From: Trametes villosa
Taxonomy: Eukaryota > Basidiomycota > Agaricomycetes > Polyporales > Polyporaceae
DNA: 64,000 nt
Direction: 5' to 3'
Assembly: GCA_002964805.2 (NCBI GenBank)
Contig: PUDQ02000032.1
Location: 186,001 to 250,000, forward strand
Part shown: piece by piece, positions 42,963 to 54,675 of the stretch
How the letters are laid out: the number at the start of each line of letters is the position of its first letter
Position numbering within the stretch: the stretch's first letter is position 1
Made by a program: the position numbers and the translations under genes
Notes under the pieces: model-generated
What the model was told of the DNA's origin: nothing
The model's input: the letters and a program-made list of their open reading frames with translations, nothing else
Database searches by the model: none

Positions 42963-44685
42963 ATGAAGCTCCCAACAGCAGCGGACGTGGCAGCGGCTCT
43001 TCTCGGCTTCGTATTCGCTCACGACGCGACGGAACCTGCACTCCCGATTCAAGGAAACTACAATGGCGCGTATAGGCCGCAGGTACACTTCTCGCCTCCC
43101 CAGGTAAGTCTATGCGTCGCGCTACGGGTATACACAATTGATGGCCCGCTCAGCATTTTATGAACGACCCGAACGGGATGTTCCTGGACGCCAGCGGAAC
43201 CTATCACCTGTACTACCAATGTACGCTGTTTCCCTGACTTGAATTTCGTGGTCTAACTACCCGACACTCATCGCAGACAACCCCACGGCGGACGTTGCCG
43301 GGAACCAGCACTGGGGCCACGCAACGAGCCGAGACCTCTACCACTGGGTGAACCAGCCCATCACCATCTCCCCTCCGACCAACGACTCCCAGGTCTACAG
43401 CGGATCCGCGGTCGTCGACGTCAACAACACCTCGGGCTTCTTCCCGGACCAGGACAATGGCGTCGTCGCAATCTACACCCTGAACACGCCCGCGGCGCAA
43501 GTCCAGGCGATCTCGTACTCCCATGACGGCGGCTACACCTTCACCCCCTACGCGCAGAACCCGGTCATCAGCAGCACCTCGACGCAGTTCCGCGACCCGA
43601 AGGTGATTTGGTACGAGGACCACTGGGTCATGGCCGTCGCGTTCTCCCAGGACTTCACCATCGGCTTCTACACCTCCCCCGATCTCAAGACCTGGTCACA
43701 CGCGTCCAACTTCACCCATCCCGGCCCTCGCGGTGTCCAGTACGAGTGCCCGAACCTCGTGAAGATGCCCGTCGAGGGCAGCGACGAGGGCCAGTACGTC
43801 CTCGCCATCAGTATCAACCCAGGCGCGCCGCTCGGCGGCTCGATCACCGAGTACTTCCCCGGCACGTTCAACGGGACGCACTTCACCGCTGTCGACAGCA
43901 CGCCGCGGATCGAGGACTTTGGGAAGGACAACTATGCGGGCCAGTTCTTCTATGGCATCCCGGAGGGCCAGGACACGGTCTCGATTGCGTGGGCGTCGAA
44001 CTGGCAGTATACTCAAGACGTCCCGACTGGGCAGGAGGGCTGGCGGAGCGCGATGTCGCTCCCGCGCCGCAACTTCCTCGCGAACGTGACGCGCATCGGC
44101 TGGGACCTCATCTCGCTCCCGTACGACCTGACACCCGTGCTCGGAAAGAAGCTCGCGTCGAGTCCCAATCTCGCGAACACCGCGCTCGTGGTCGACTACA
44201 GCGCAGTCGAGAGCAACGCGGTCTACTTCCGCGCGAACGCGACCGGGGTCGTGGGCGCGGACGGCGCGCCGACGCTCAACTTCACTTTCAGCAGCCCGGT
44301 CTCGGGCGAGAGCGTGAGCGGCGGGTACTCCTTCGGGGACGACAACGCGTTCTTCGTCGACCGCGGGCACACGCGCGGGTTCAACAACTCGCTCTTCACT
44401 GCCGAGTTCACGACGTCCTCTCCCCTGCGCGCGGACGGCTCGTGGACGCTCGAGGGCGTGATCGACCGGAGCATGCTGGAGGTGTTTGGCGACCGCGGCG
44501 CGGCGAGCGCGACGACAACGTTCTACGCGACGCAGCCGCTCACGATGTTGAATATCGCGACCGCGGGGCTGTCGGAGAGCGCGACCGTGAGCGTGGAGGT
44601 GTATGCCCTCGAGAGCGCGTGGAAGGCGCTCGAAAACGGGGAGGGGGTCGTGCTGGGCAACGTGTCATCGACTGCGATGGCCTGA
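42963..44685 (+). CDS. Secreted GH32 beta-fructofuranosidase (invertase or exo-inulinase)
   Basis: Three exons (42963-43103, 43154-43220, 43277-44685) encode 538 residues. A short hydrophobic leader ([20 protein letters not shown]) is the likely signal peptide. The five-bladed propeller carries the catalytic landmarks: nucleophile Asp in [10 protein letters not shown] (split by intron 1), RDP in [12 protein letters not shown] (stabiliser) and acid/base Glu in YECPNLVKM. Further family blocks are [51 protein letters not shown] and the C-terminal beta-sandwich with [17 protein letters not shown]. About ten NxS/T sites suggest glycosylation. It releases fructose from sucrose or fructans outside the cell. 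Invertase versus exo-inulinase cannot be decided here. The residue before MNDPNG is Phe (usually Trp), as in some fungal members. Confidence 0.92.
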
Positions 44686-45382
44686 CACGACGAGTTCTGA
44701 AGGTGGCTTAGGTGGCGTCGGAAAGCATGGACTCGGATATTGAACGTAGACCTTGCGCTCGTGGTGGAACCTCGTGAGGCGTCGAACGCTAGATCTTGAA
44801 ACTTCCGGTATCCGAACTGGAGGGCGAACATAGTATCGGCCCGGCATTGTCCGATGTGTCAGAGTCACCGCCACCAACTAAGCTCACTTTCCTCCCCTCC
44901 CTCATCTACCGACTACGACGCCGTATTGCTTTCTCTGCATGGCCCAGGTTTTGAATCAGAAAGAGCGCATAACGTAGCGGTCGACGTGATGTCTTTCAGG
45001 TAGCGTCCGCTACATCGTTCCCAGTTAGTGGAGGGGCCATGACCTGGCCGCGATCCCCGGCCAAGTGTATCGCCCGGACTCGGAGGCCTGAGTTGCTGCG
45101 TATGTACGCTTCTGTATGCATCTTTCAGGCCCCCCTCTCTCGCTTTGCGCAAAAGTAAGGCATCGCCGTTGACATTTCCCAGGATGTTAGTACTAGTACG
45201 TGCTGAACCATGTCGCCACCCTGAACCCCATTGAATTCACACCATGGAAACCCCCTTGAACGAATATTTGCCAATGTGACCACCCGACTACCGGACGAGC
45301 CCAAGTCCTGTACAGGTGTGTCAGTATACCGTTTCCTCGACCCGCTTCTGGAAAACTCACCTCGCCCGAGGCGCTGTAAAAT
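44686..45382. other. Intergenic region with dispersed repeat, invertase to ten-cysteine cluster
   Basis: Contains the second dispersed repeat copy (44771-44875) and, at its right end, the 3' UTR of ten-cysteine gene A. No gene is supported. Confidence 0.5.
44771..44875 (+). repeat. Dispersed repeat, copy 2
   Basis: Direct-orientation partner of 40394-40484. The best-kept part reads CCGGCATTGTCCGATG then GAGTCACCGCCACC. The two copies bracket the LTR element and the invertase gene. Confidence 0.6.
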
Positions 45383-45879
45383 CTAGAAACCGACGATGAT
45401 AGACTCGGTGTTGGGCGTGAAGCAGAACCCGCTCCCCATCGGCGTCCCGCACTGCGACATGATGTTGCAGTTCCCGTTGCACCCCGTCTGGTCGCAGAAG
45501 CCGACGTCGCGCGTCGAGGACATGCACGCCGTGCCCGCCGCGTCGAGGCACGTCGCGCCGCCGTTGTACACGGAGCAGGAGCCGCCGCAGATGGACCCGA
45601 CGCGCTTCGTGCAGAAGGTGACGATCGTGCCGGTCTCGGCGGTGCGCGCGGCGAGTGGGTTGAGGGGCTCGCCGATGAAGGTGAGCTCGGCGTCGGTGGT
45701 GGCGAGGAAGTGCACCATCTCGGCTTCAGAGACGATGGCGGCGGAGACCTGTGAGGATGGCGGGTTAGTCGTGAGTGGATGTGACTGTAGGTGATTGTGC
45801 TGACCTCGTTAGCAACAGGTGTAGCGACGACGATCGCGGCGAAAGCAGCAATGGTAGTGAAGATGGCGGTGAACTGCAT
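45383..45879 (-). CDS. Ten-cysteine small secreted protein A
   Basis: Two exons (45879-45805 and 45748-45383) encode 146 residues. Exon 1 is the signal peptide MQFTAIFTTIAAFAAIVVAT plus PVANE; the intron lies directly after. The mature part has the block VHFLATTDAELTFIG, then ten cysteines spaced as in the other five members, ending GFCFTPNTESIIVGF. The motif CGGSC(S/T)VYNGGATC and the run FCDQTGCNGNC are shared. With even-numbered cysteines and a signal peptide, it is probably a disulfide-stabilised extracellular protein. No enzyme motif is seen. A GTGAGT donor lies about 25 nt after the stop, so a 3' UTR intron is likely. I do not know a characterised homologue. Confidence 0.88.
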
Positions 45880-45949
45880 GGTTCTCGAAGGTCGTTGGAA
45901 AATTGTGAGTGAGGAGGTGATGTTTGCTCTGCCCTCTCCTCGCCGGTTT

Positions 45950-45964
45950 GCTCACCTTTTATAC
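45950..45964 (-). promoter_or_regulatory. TATA box of gene A, identical to that of gene F
   Basis: On the minus strand, GTATAAAAGGTGAGC lies about 70 bp before the start codon of gene A. The same 15 bases lie before gene F at 54676-54690. Confidence 0.6.
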
Positions 45965-47073
45965 ACCGATATAGTCGCCCGACTCAACTACCTGGAATTC
46001 CGAATTGCTGAGCTCAAGACTTGGGTTCGTGAAGACTTTGCAACTGCCGTCCTGACATTCACCTACCGACAAGGCCGGCCACACTGTCAACCCTGGCCGC
46101 CCTAAGGCTGCACCTCTTCCTGCCATCCGACTTCTGTATCCGCAGACCTGGACCTCCTGACCTACCTCTCTGTGCCTTCCTCTGCAACTCGTGCGGCGTA
46201 GTACCTGTGAAGCAAGGCCTGGGCGTCGCTCTGCGGTGTCGCCGGCTGTCTGTCTCATCATAGGGCGGGCTCCTTCGCGGTCAAGCAAGCAACTGCCTCG
46301 TCCGATTCTTCCCCTTCGGTGGTTCGCGGCCCGATATGTGGACACTCTTCTCTGTCGACTTCGAGCGTTTTGGCACGGCTTCGCGGCCTGAGGCGCCTCT
46401 GGCCGAACCGGCAGACCCCCGTTGCTCGTGGAGCTCGCGCGGGCGGTTGCCCCGTAAACATCAGGCATGGTGCTCCACTCATGTCTCCAAAGCCTGTACC
46501 CCGTGAGTGCCTACTGATCTCGATAGCCCTCGTATTTACACTTGACATTGACAAGCGCGAGTTGAGGAATGCACTCGGTTTCGTTGAGCGTTAGCCCCAA
46601 CCTGGCAATCGACTCAATGGACGAATGCATCCAGCCCATCTTCACGCCTGTCGCACGCCAAACGCTTAGGGTCGGGAAATCCACGGCCCATGCGGCCATA
46701 CTCAGCCGGCACTCGATGCCGCCTCTTCAAATCGAGTATAGCGTAGTCTTTACTGAAGGGTGGACTGTGCTACGAGTCGCACAGGCGGTGATTGGCCATG
46801 AGGTAAAGTTACGTCCTTCCACCGCTCCACTGTTCTCCCGACGGGTCGAACTCTACTTTGCTTGTTCTTCCGTACTCACCGCAGAGCCTCTTTCACCAAG
46901 CTACATCGGGAGGTACTGCCTCCTCGCGGAAGCTGTTTTCTGGCGTCGCGGTACAGCGTGCAGCATGTGCACGACTCGTCTATGTCTATAGGCAGCCTAG
47001 TAGAAGTCCGTCGATATCAATGTCCGCAATGGGCAACCTAATAGAAGATGTGGCGGGAACGCACTAATAGAGA
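45965..47073. other. Intergenic region between ten-cysteine genes A and B
   Basis: No gene is supported. Near 46990-47050 two short similar words occur (GCAGCCTAGTAGAAG and GGCAACCTAATAGAAG), just past the 3' end of gene B. Confidence 0.4.
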
Positions 47074-47678
47074 CTACAAAGTCGACACTACGATCGATTT
47101 CGTGCCATACGTGAAGCAAAATCCGTTCAGCATCTTCGTCCCGCACGCAGCGAGCTCGTTGCAGTTCCCCTTACACCCCTTCTTGTCGCAGTACCCCACG
47201 TCCTTCGTCGCGGCCATGCACTCCGTGTGCGGAACGTCGACGCACTCCGGCCCGCCGTTGTACACCGTACACTCCCCAGTGCAGAGGGGACCGATCCGCG
47301 TGCTGCAGTACGTGACGATGGTGTTCTGTGCGGCACGTCGCGCTAAGGGGGTGAGGTCAGGCCGGCCGCCCACGAAGGTGAGCTTCGCGTCGGTCGTCGC
47401 AAGCCAGTGGGCGAGCTGGGAGTCGCTCATGAAGACGCCTGTACCCTGCACAGTGTGGGGATCAGGAGGCGTGGCTATGGACTCGCAGTGGGGCCGCGGG
47501 GGTGCTCACAGCGTCCGGCGAAGCCGCGAAGTCATCGGGGATGACCTGAGGCAAAGAGCGTGAACACGTCGCGCCTCTATCCAAAGTGAAGGCTTCGACT
47601 CACGTGGATAGCAGCGGGGCTGGCGCATGCGGCTGCTATGAGCGCTGCGACGGCGCAAACCAGGGCGAAGAGGTGCAT
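47074..47678 (-). CDS. Ten-cysteine small secreted protein B, diverged member
   Basis: Three exons (47678-47604, 47545-47510, 47445-47074) encode 160 residues. The signal peptide is MHLFALVCAVAALIAAACAS. A 12-codon middle exon (VIPDDFAASPDA) is followed by GTGVFMSDSQLAHWLATTDA, KLTFVG and the ten-cysteine region (TYCSTRIGPLC, CTGEC, YCDKKGCKGNC, GFCFTYGTKSIVVSTL). All ten cysteines are kept, but the protein is more basic (KKGCKGNC) and has an extended linker before the conserved block, so it is one of the two most diverged members, with D. Exon 1 is preceded by a TATA box (CCTTTATATGC on the plus strand, 47718-47728). No splice donor follows the stop, unlike the other five. Confidence 0.85.
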
Positions 47679-48850
47679 CTCGAACCAGAAGCGCACGAGC
47701 AAACGCTCGCCCCTGGGCCTTTATATGCTTCCTCGGCCTGCTCCGCGGTCGGGTGCGGGCCTTCGCGTCGCATGACGGGCTTGATATAGCATCTCGACAT
47801 CAGTCTGCAGCTAAGAAGTCTGCGTGAGCGATCGTGAATGGCAGTTCCGGAGCTAAACGGGCAGTTGCCCCTTTGCCGCGGTGCGTCCATCGAAGTGAGA
47901 GCGAGGCAGGCTGCGGCGAAGACTGAGATGCTTGGGTGGGCGGGGATATTGCGGGGTGTATGAGGCGCCGTGGGGGCAGACGGACGGCGGAACCCTGATG
48001 TACAACGTCCGGCCTGTCGTTCCGGCTGAAGCGTGACCACTATCGAGGGCAGGACGCACGTTGACCTGTGCGCCGAGTTCTACGGTGGGTAGAGAGGTGG
48101 ACGTTCAGGACGGTGGGCGCGAGTAAGGCAAGAACGCAGTGGACGGACGTGAATCACGATTGAAATTTCGGGTCAACTTGAGGGGAGGTGTCGTGTCAAA
48201 CGTCGGCAAACCAACAAATCATCGGTGTTTGACAGACATAAGTAGACATGGATCTGAACAGCAGTCCTGTAGGGCCAAATACGGCTCTTCCTTGAGCATG
48301 CGCTGAGCGCTGAGATTAAAGCAGAAAACGGAGAAGGACGTACCGTAAGAACAAAGGCAGAACGCCGTGTGAGAGGCACCAAGGGGATAATATCCAGGTA
48401 TCTACCGTCCGTCCCCGTGCCAAGTGGACAGAGACTTCTCGAAGATATTGTCGTTCTACGTTAAGGGTGTATACAGGTAAGCATCTGGGTAGGCCGCACG
48501 GGATATACGCACCGGGAGGACAGGTCGGCCCACCCCAGTAGTGCGTAATCGCATCATTACCGGGGACGAACTCTAGGTAGCAGGACATGACAGTTGCCTG
48601 TAAGGCAGACAGCAGGTCAGACCGAGCGTGCGCGAGTGGAAGTCCGGACTTGAGTTGGATTGGATGCTTCTACATGCTGGTGACGGTGGCGTTCAGCGTG
48701 CAGGCACTATCGCACACGAAACAGGGACAGACGGTAGAGGGAGGCACAGCAGGCCCGGTCAGCTGCCGGGTATTGTCGACGTTGGTCGAAAGAAATCTAT
48801 GGAAATACCTGGGACTTGAAAGCGGGATACGACAGTACGATGAGCAATAC
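47679..48850. other. Divergent intergenic region between genes B and C
   Basis: About 1.2 kb between two divergently read ten-cysteine genes. TATA-like sequences stand at both ends. The middle shows no supported gene. Confidence 0.45.
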
Positions 48851-48859
48851 GTTTATAAG
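48851..48859 (+). promoter_or_regulatory. TATA-like box of gene C
   Basis: GTTTATAAG lies 97 bp before the start codon, followed by a leader with ACATCCTCACC, a word also present in the leader of gene F. Confidence 0.5.
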
Positions 48860-48947
48860 CCAAGCGAACGTCGAGCTGGACAGCAGCAACATCCTCACCT
48901 TCCACTCGCCGCTACATCGTACGCTCGCCTCCTTCACGTTGAACACG

Positions 48948-49452
48948 ATGCAATTCTTCGCCGCTTTCACCTCCATCATCGCCTTGGCCGCCGTTGTTGT
49001 CGGTAGCCCTATCGCTAACGAGAGCAACGGGGTAAGCTCAGCTGTCTTCATTCTCGAAAGCCGGCGCTGATAAACGCGCCTCCTAGGTCTCCTCGTCCAT
49101 CATCAGCGATGTCGAGTTCGAGCACTGGCTCGCCACCACCGACGCCGAGCTCACCTTCATCGGCGAGCGCCCCAACCCTCTTGCTCCGCGTTCCGCCCAA
49201 ACGACCAGGGTCACCTACTGCAACAAACGCGTCGCGAGCATCTGCGGCGGCACCTGCACCGTGTACAACGGAGGCGCCACTTGTCTCGACGCCGCGGGCA
49301 CGACCTGCATCGCGGCGACCCAAGACGTCGGTTTCTGCGACGTGGCGGGATGCGATGGAAACTGCGGCGTGATGTCGGAGTGCGGGACCCAGATGGGGAG
49401 CGGGTTCTGCTTCACGCCCAACACCAAGTCTATCTTGGTGAGCACTTTCTAA
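48948..49452 (+). CDS. Ten-cysteine small secreted protein C
   Basis: Two exons (48948-49031, 49087-49452) encode 149 residues. The signal peptide MQFFAAFTSIIALAAVVVGS is followed by PIANESNG and the intron, then VSSSIISDVEFEHWLATTDA, ELTFIGERPNPL, the cysteine region (TYCNKRVASIC, GGTCTVYNGGATC, FCDVAGCDGNC, SECGTQMGSGFCFTPN) and the ending TKSILVSTF. It is intermediate between the A/E/F group and the diverged B and D. The stop is followed after 15 nt by GTAAGC, a likely 3' UTR intron donor. Confidence 0.88.
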
Positions 49453-50492
49453 GTGCATTCACCGGAGGTAAGCTTCATTGTCCATATGAGACCAAGCCAA
49501 GGACACTCACGCTGATTCTAGTAGTAGCTTCACGTGCGCACTGCGCATGTTTGTTTCCTGGGCCGTTGGTTCAACTTGTCGATTTCTACTGGGTACGAAG
49601 AGAGGGCAGCTCTCTTGTTGTTCATCTGTTACATGGGAATATATATTCAGCACGTTTGAACATTATGCATGTCATCCAAGAGGTCGCCGTGTTCGATGCC
49701 AGTGTGCCAGATGCTACTGGCACGAACTTGTTCACTATGACTGGAAGGGACCGTCGCTCTATCCTACCAGTGTGCCGGACCCCTCAAGAGTCGTGCTTTG
49801 CGGAATAGAGGTTAAAACCAGGTGAGGATAGAAGATAAGTCGACATTGCCACGAAGTCAAGAGGAAATCAACTCAGTCAAGGCAGCTCATGGCATGGTGC
49901 CTGGCCAGGACTCGATCGGAGCGAGCGAGCGCTCTTTTGGATGACCGGCGCGGCGTTTGCCGAGAGGCAAGTATATGCTGAGCGTCTAGCAGTCCGTCTT
50001 GCACCACGACCGCTGCACTTCATCCTACTTCAACGCGATATATCTCTCAACTCATCTGGCGAGACGCTGCTGAACGACCCTGTACACATGTTATGTGGCT
50101 CAGCTCCAACTGGAGATAAGTCTTTCGCGCGTTAAGGCCGCGACTCAGGCACGTATCAGTGTAGCCGCCGGACGCCTACGCCCGTGCTGGGTACCGCACG
50201 TTTTTCCAGCCAAACGTGCGAGTTACGCAACGTTATGAGGGAAACAGGGGAAGGTGAGCGTAGATGCAATGGAAGTGTGTGCACACGACTCGAAGAAGAT
50301 GGTTTGGACGGGATTATATGCAGGAATCCTTCATGTAAGTACAGCTCGCTAAGTCCCCCTCCCGCGTTTCCGTCGTCGGCATATGACCGCCCCCCGAGAT
50401 AGCGAACGTAACGCAATCTCTGAAAGCCTACCTATCAGTCAAGTACGTTGTCTGATAGATTCTCTGAGAACTCACACTCGTCGCTAACAAGT
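49453..50492. other. Convergent intergenic region between genes C and D
   Basis: About 1 kb holding both 3' ends; no other gene is supported. Confidence 0.45.
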
Positions 50493-51015
50493 CTACAGAG
50501 GCGAGACTACGATGGATTTTGTCTCGGGCGTGAAGCAGAAGCCGTTGTTGAGGTGCGTTCCGCAGAGCGACAGCGAGCTGCAGGTGCCGTCGCATCCATC
50601 CTTGCTGCAGAACCCGACGTCCTTGTTCGCGGCGATGCACTGCGTGTCCGGGTCGGAGTCGATGCACGCCGCGCCGCCGTTGTACACCGTACAGGTCCCC
50701 GTGCAGGTGTTTCCCGAGCGCTTTGTGCAGTAGGTGACGATAGTGGTCTGGGCGGCCCGCCGCGCGAACGGGTTGAAGGTCGGGCGTTCGCCGACGAAGA
50801 TGAGTTCCGCGTCCGTCGTGGCGAGCCAGTGCTCCAGCTCGGCGTCGCTCATGAGGAAGTCCGAGGTCGTGTCCTACCCCACAACGATGTGTCAGCGAGC
50901 TATGGGAATGTCTCGTGAGAAGCATACTTGCCTCGGGAGTGACTGGGGAGGGCCGACTGCACACGGTGCTGACCAGAACGGTGATAACGAGGAGGAACGA
51001 AGTGATGAACTGCAT
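50493..51015 (-). CDS. Ten-cysteine small secreted protein D, with a GC-AG intron
   Basis: Two exons (51015-50932, 50873-50493) encode 154 residues. The signal peptide is MQFITSFLLVITVLVSTVCS, followed by RPSPVTPE. The mature part reads DTTSDFLMSDAELEHWLATT, DAELIFVGERPTFNPF and the cysteine region (TYCTKRSGNTC, TGTCTVYNGGAAC, FCSKDGCDGTC, GFCFTPETKSIVVSPL). The intron begins GAG/GCAAGT; no GT donor nearby gives an in-frame join, so this is a GC-AG intron with the otherwise ideal consensus. A two-residue insertion (DSDPDTQC) sits between cysteines 4 and 5. A GTGAGT donor follows the stop by about 31 nt. A TATA-like GAATATATAAG (minus strand, near 51062-51072) precedes the start. Confidence 0.87.
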
Positions 51016-52240
51016 GTTGGACCTGGAGTGCTGAGCTTCAGGGCCTCATGTGCGTCGATTTCTTATATATTCGCTGCTATCACTAACTGTGCCAATTCTA
51101 GGATTCGTCTGTGTATGCCCGACATCTTCTCTGCAAACGGCGAGGATCGCTCGCCGACAGGCGGCTTACACCCGCGACGGGGCTAGATCGGTCTTCCAGT
51201 ACGGCAACGATACAAAAGCAATCGAAGAGGAGCGCCCGAGGTTCAGGAACAGGCGTGAGACCACCTGCATTGGCTGCCTTTGCTAAATGATTCACCGTCT
51301 ACCTGATACAGGTTCGCGTCGTTCCTGCCGGATGCACGATGTGGGCAAGCGCCGTCTAGGCCGTAGCAAAGAAGGAATCCCTCTCCCGATGAATACCTCT
51401 GACAACGTCCGACCCCTGCCCAACAGTCCAGGAACGCCACTCGGGCTGAATGGCCATCAAGAGGAAGAGACAGCCTGTGCTACCCCGCACCGGCGAAGAC
51501 CCGCTGCGTGTGTCGCGCGGGGGCTAGACGCAGGCCGCGAGCTCGGCCAGGACGGCGGTAACCCCGACAGACCGAAGAAGCGCTGGAGAGATCTTCGGTG
51601 CGGCTCGCGGAGCGACATAGCGGTAACATTAGACAGCCCACTCCTCCGAGTCGGAGCTTACGAAGGTCCCGATAGAGGCGCTCCGGGGACTGCCTAAAGC
51701 TGCCGTGGCTCGGCTCTTGCGGCCGCGGAAGCCGCTGCAACGTACGTTGAAGACGGTGGGGACTCGTATCCTGCCGTGTGTGGAGGGTACCCGTGGCGTG
51801 AGTGCTGCGAAACCCTGCGTTGTGAATGTGTATGTTGTTGCTGATAGGACGCAAGCAGCACTTATCACCAGGAACACTCTCTGCGCACAACCATCTGATA
51901 CCGGCCTTTGCGGCACCCTGTGACCGTCAGTCGAGACTCTTGCGCTTCATTCTCTACATTCACCGGCCTAGGCACTCGTCTTTGCACGACCCACGAGAAC
52001 CACGGCAGATACGTTTCACGAGTCCGACCATGCAAACGGCTGCAGACGAGACGAACGGCGCGCCCGAGGCCTTTCAGGTTCAGGGCAGCCCTCTACGGCC
52101 GCTCACTGCAGTGACACTCAGACACCGAAAGTCCGACCCCGGACGCGAGCGCAGGGTGTGGCACGATGTGCGGACAGTCCCACAGCTCAGGGGAGACCGC
52201 ATATTGCCAGGGCAGAGTATTGGTTGGGGACGAGGGGACG
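51016..52240. other. Divergent intergenic region between genes D and E
   Basis: About 1.2 kb with TATA-like boxes at both ends. A frame of 136 codons on plus (51287-51697) has no domain and is not called. Confidence 0.45.
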
Positions 52241-52250
52241 GGTATAAGAG
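52241..52250 (+). promoter_or_regulatory. TATA box of gene E
   Basis: GGTATAAGAG lies 86 bp before the start codon of gene E and precedes a CA-rich leader. Confidence 0.55.
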
Positions 52251-52335
52251 ACGAGCGAACGCGTCGACGAACGACAGTGCACTCAGCTCACTATCCAACC
52301 TTGCGAACACCAGCCCGCCACAGCTCTCCTCAAAT

Positions 52336-52897
52336 ATGCAGTTCTCCGCCATCTTCATCGCCCTCGCTGCTTTGGCCTCTGCTGCCATCGCCACCCCCGC
52401 CGGTGTGAGTCTCTCTGGGACCTCATAACCGCGATGCATACTCATATCTCTTCACAGATCGTCGCCGAGAGCGGTGTTAGTCTCACTGTTCCTCAGGGTG
52501 ATCGCCCACACTGACAACGGTCACTCCGCAGGTCTCCAGCTCCATCGTCTCCGAGGCCGAGATGGCCCACTTCCTCGCCACCACCGACGCCGAGCTCACC
52601 TTCATCGGCGAGCCCCTCAACCCGCTCGCGAAGCGCGCCGCGCAGTCGACCACGGTCACCTTCTGCACGAAGCGCGTCGGGAACATCTGCGGCGGCTCGT
52701 GCACGGTCTACAACGGCGGCGCGACGTGCCTCGATGCCGCGGGCACGACCTGCATGTCCGCGACGAAGGACGTCGGCTTCTGCGACGAGACGGGCTGCAA
52801 CGGGAACTGCAACGCGATGTCGCAGTGCGGCACGCAGATGGGCAACGGGTTCTGCTTCACCCCCAACACCGAGTCCATCCTTGTTTCGTCTCTTTAG
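52336..52897 (+). CDS. Ten-cysteine small secreted protein E, with an 18-nt exon
   Basis: Three exons (52336-52404, 52458-52475, 52532-52897) encode 150 residues. Exon 2 adds only IVAESG between the signal peptide (MQFSAIFIALAALASAAIAT-PAG) and VSSSIVSEAEMAHFLATTDA. The cysteine region (TFCTKRVGNIC, GGSCTVYNGGATC, TTCMSATKDVGFC, DETGCNGNC, SQCGTQMGNGFCFTPN, TESILVSSL) is close to F and A. The middle exon has a GTTAGT donor. The stop is followed after 12 nt by GTGAGT, a likely 3' UTR intron donor. It is one of the most conserved members. Confidence 0.88.
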
Positions 52898-54675
52898 ACG
52901 TAGATCGTGAGTGAGTATATGTGCGAGTGAATGCATGGACTCCGTCACTAACTACATACTTCCCTTTAGGATCGATCAGGTCATAACATTAGGGAATCGG
53001 GGGAATTCGGGTATTTCTTTGGGTACATCTGTGGGGTTACTGGCAAGGGAATATAGCTATGCTCTTTTGTGAATCGTTTGGGCGATTGGTAAATGCATGG
53101 CTTCATCTGCCTACCGTTACGCGTGCAGACAACTAGGAGCAATAAGACTAGTCGGGTTTTCGAAGCGTCTCTTTGAAGTGGATGTGGCATACTGCTCGTC
53201 ACGGCCATAGGTTGAATAAGGTCCCGCACAAAGCCTATACACTCATGCATCGCACTAGAGGGGTCCTCGTCTATTGTTAGAATGCTCTCATCTGGGGGGG
53301 ATCAGGACATGTGGAGTTAGTCCTCCAAAGAATATATCGCATCTATAGCTCGGCTTATACGTTTATACGTCGGGCTCGCGCAGACGTCCTCTTAGTACCT
53401 CACTATCAAGCCGCAACTGACGCCCTCTCAGTGCGATCTACGGTTGTTATTCATTGGGACAGGCCATGCGACTCTTACATGTATTGCGATAAGAAGGAGA
53501 CATCAACCCAAGCCACGCGGGCACGTTGAGAATAGCTGCGAGCGGCACATAGGTCCAAGAAGGCGCGAGGCGAGACACTGCCGCCCTGGTAGCTCCCGGG
53601 TTCGGACGCGCCACTCTGGAGAACTTCTCTCCAACCGAGGTACCTCAGGACACAAACCGTCGAACAGGACTAGACTCGGGATTCGAGAAGATGGCGGGAA
53701 AGCGTCCGGATGCTTGTTTGGCGGCGCCGCTTCCGGCTGCATTCGGCAGATACCCAGGGCAGGTTGCAAAGGACAGACATAGCCATGTGGAGCACGGGCT
53801 GGGCGTAGAAGCTGAGCGCTGAGCACCGCTCACCAGATCGCGACGCCGCCATGAGACCGACGCGGAAGAAGAGAAGGACGAAGGGGAGGAATCCAGGAGG
53901 GGAAGTACAAGGCCTAGGAGGGAGAAGCACAAGCCGTCGACAGCGCAAAGACAGTTTGTGCACGACTGAACGTCCGGCTGCTCGTTGGGCAGCCTTCTGT
54001 GCCGCATACAGACTGATCTTCGCTCGTCCGGCGGGTAAATGGAGGTGCGACCACGAGATTAAAAGCTGCCGAGGGGGGTGTTCCAGCCGTTGTCGCCGCT
54101 ATGAGACCGGGCTATGGAGCTGAATACGGCACCGAGGGAGAGGGGCCTACACACGATGTGAGAAGAACAGACAAGGATAGAGTGGAGCGACAAACAACTC
54201 TAACCTTCGCCAACTTCAAACGCCGCGCATCTTCACCAAAGTCCCGCGGCAAGTACGCTCAAGGCTGGTTTGAGACACGTTTAGACTGTCAAAACCGCGG
54301 CATGTGAGTCGCCGACAATTCGCGGTCAGTTATTCTGACAGCATACAATCCTCTCTACGAGAGGTCCGAGAGCGCCGAGAGGAGGTCTGACATTGCTAGC
54401 AGGAACGCCAGCCACGATGGTCGCGGATGGCTCAGGGCAATCAGCCTCCGTGTTACTCGCAGAGGATTGCATGTGTGCAACTGGTGAAGAACACACCGGG
54501 AGCGTCCGACATGGGCCGCGGCCAGGGCGTGATAGCGACGAATTGTTGAACCTCCCTGTGCTCTAGAGCGAGTGTCGCCCTGGCCAACGCACGGAAGCTG
54601 ACCGATTTTCATCCTTCAGCTTGAGACCGGGTACACTGGAGGTCGTCGGGTGAAGGCGACGGCTGCAGGAAATAC
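52898..54675. other. Intergenic region between genes E and F
   Basis: About 1.8 kb without a supported gene. A short self-complementary stretch CTCTCTACGAGAGG lies near 54352. No tRNA or repeat is recognised. Confidence 0.45.
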
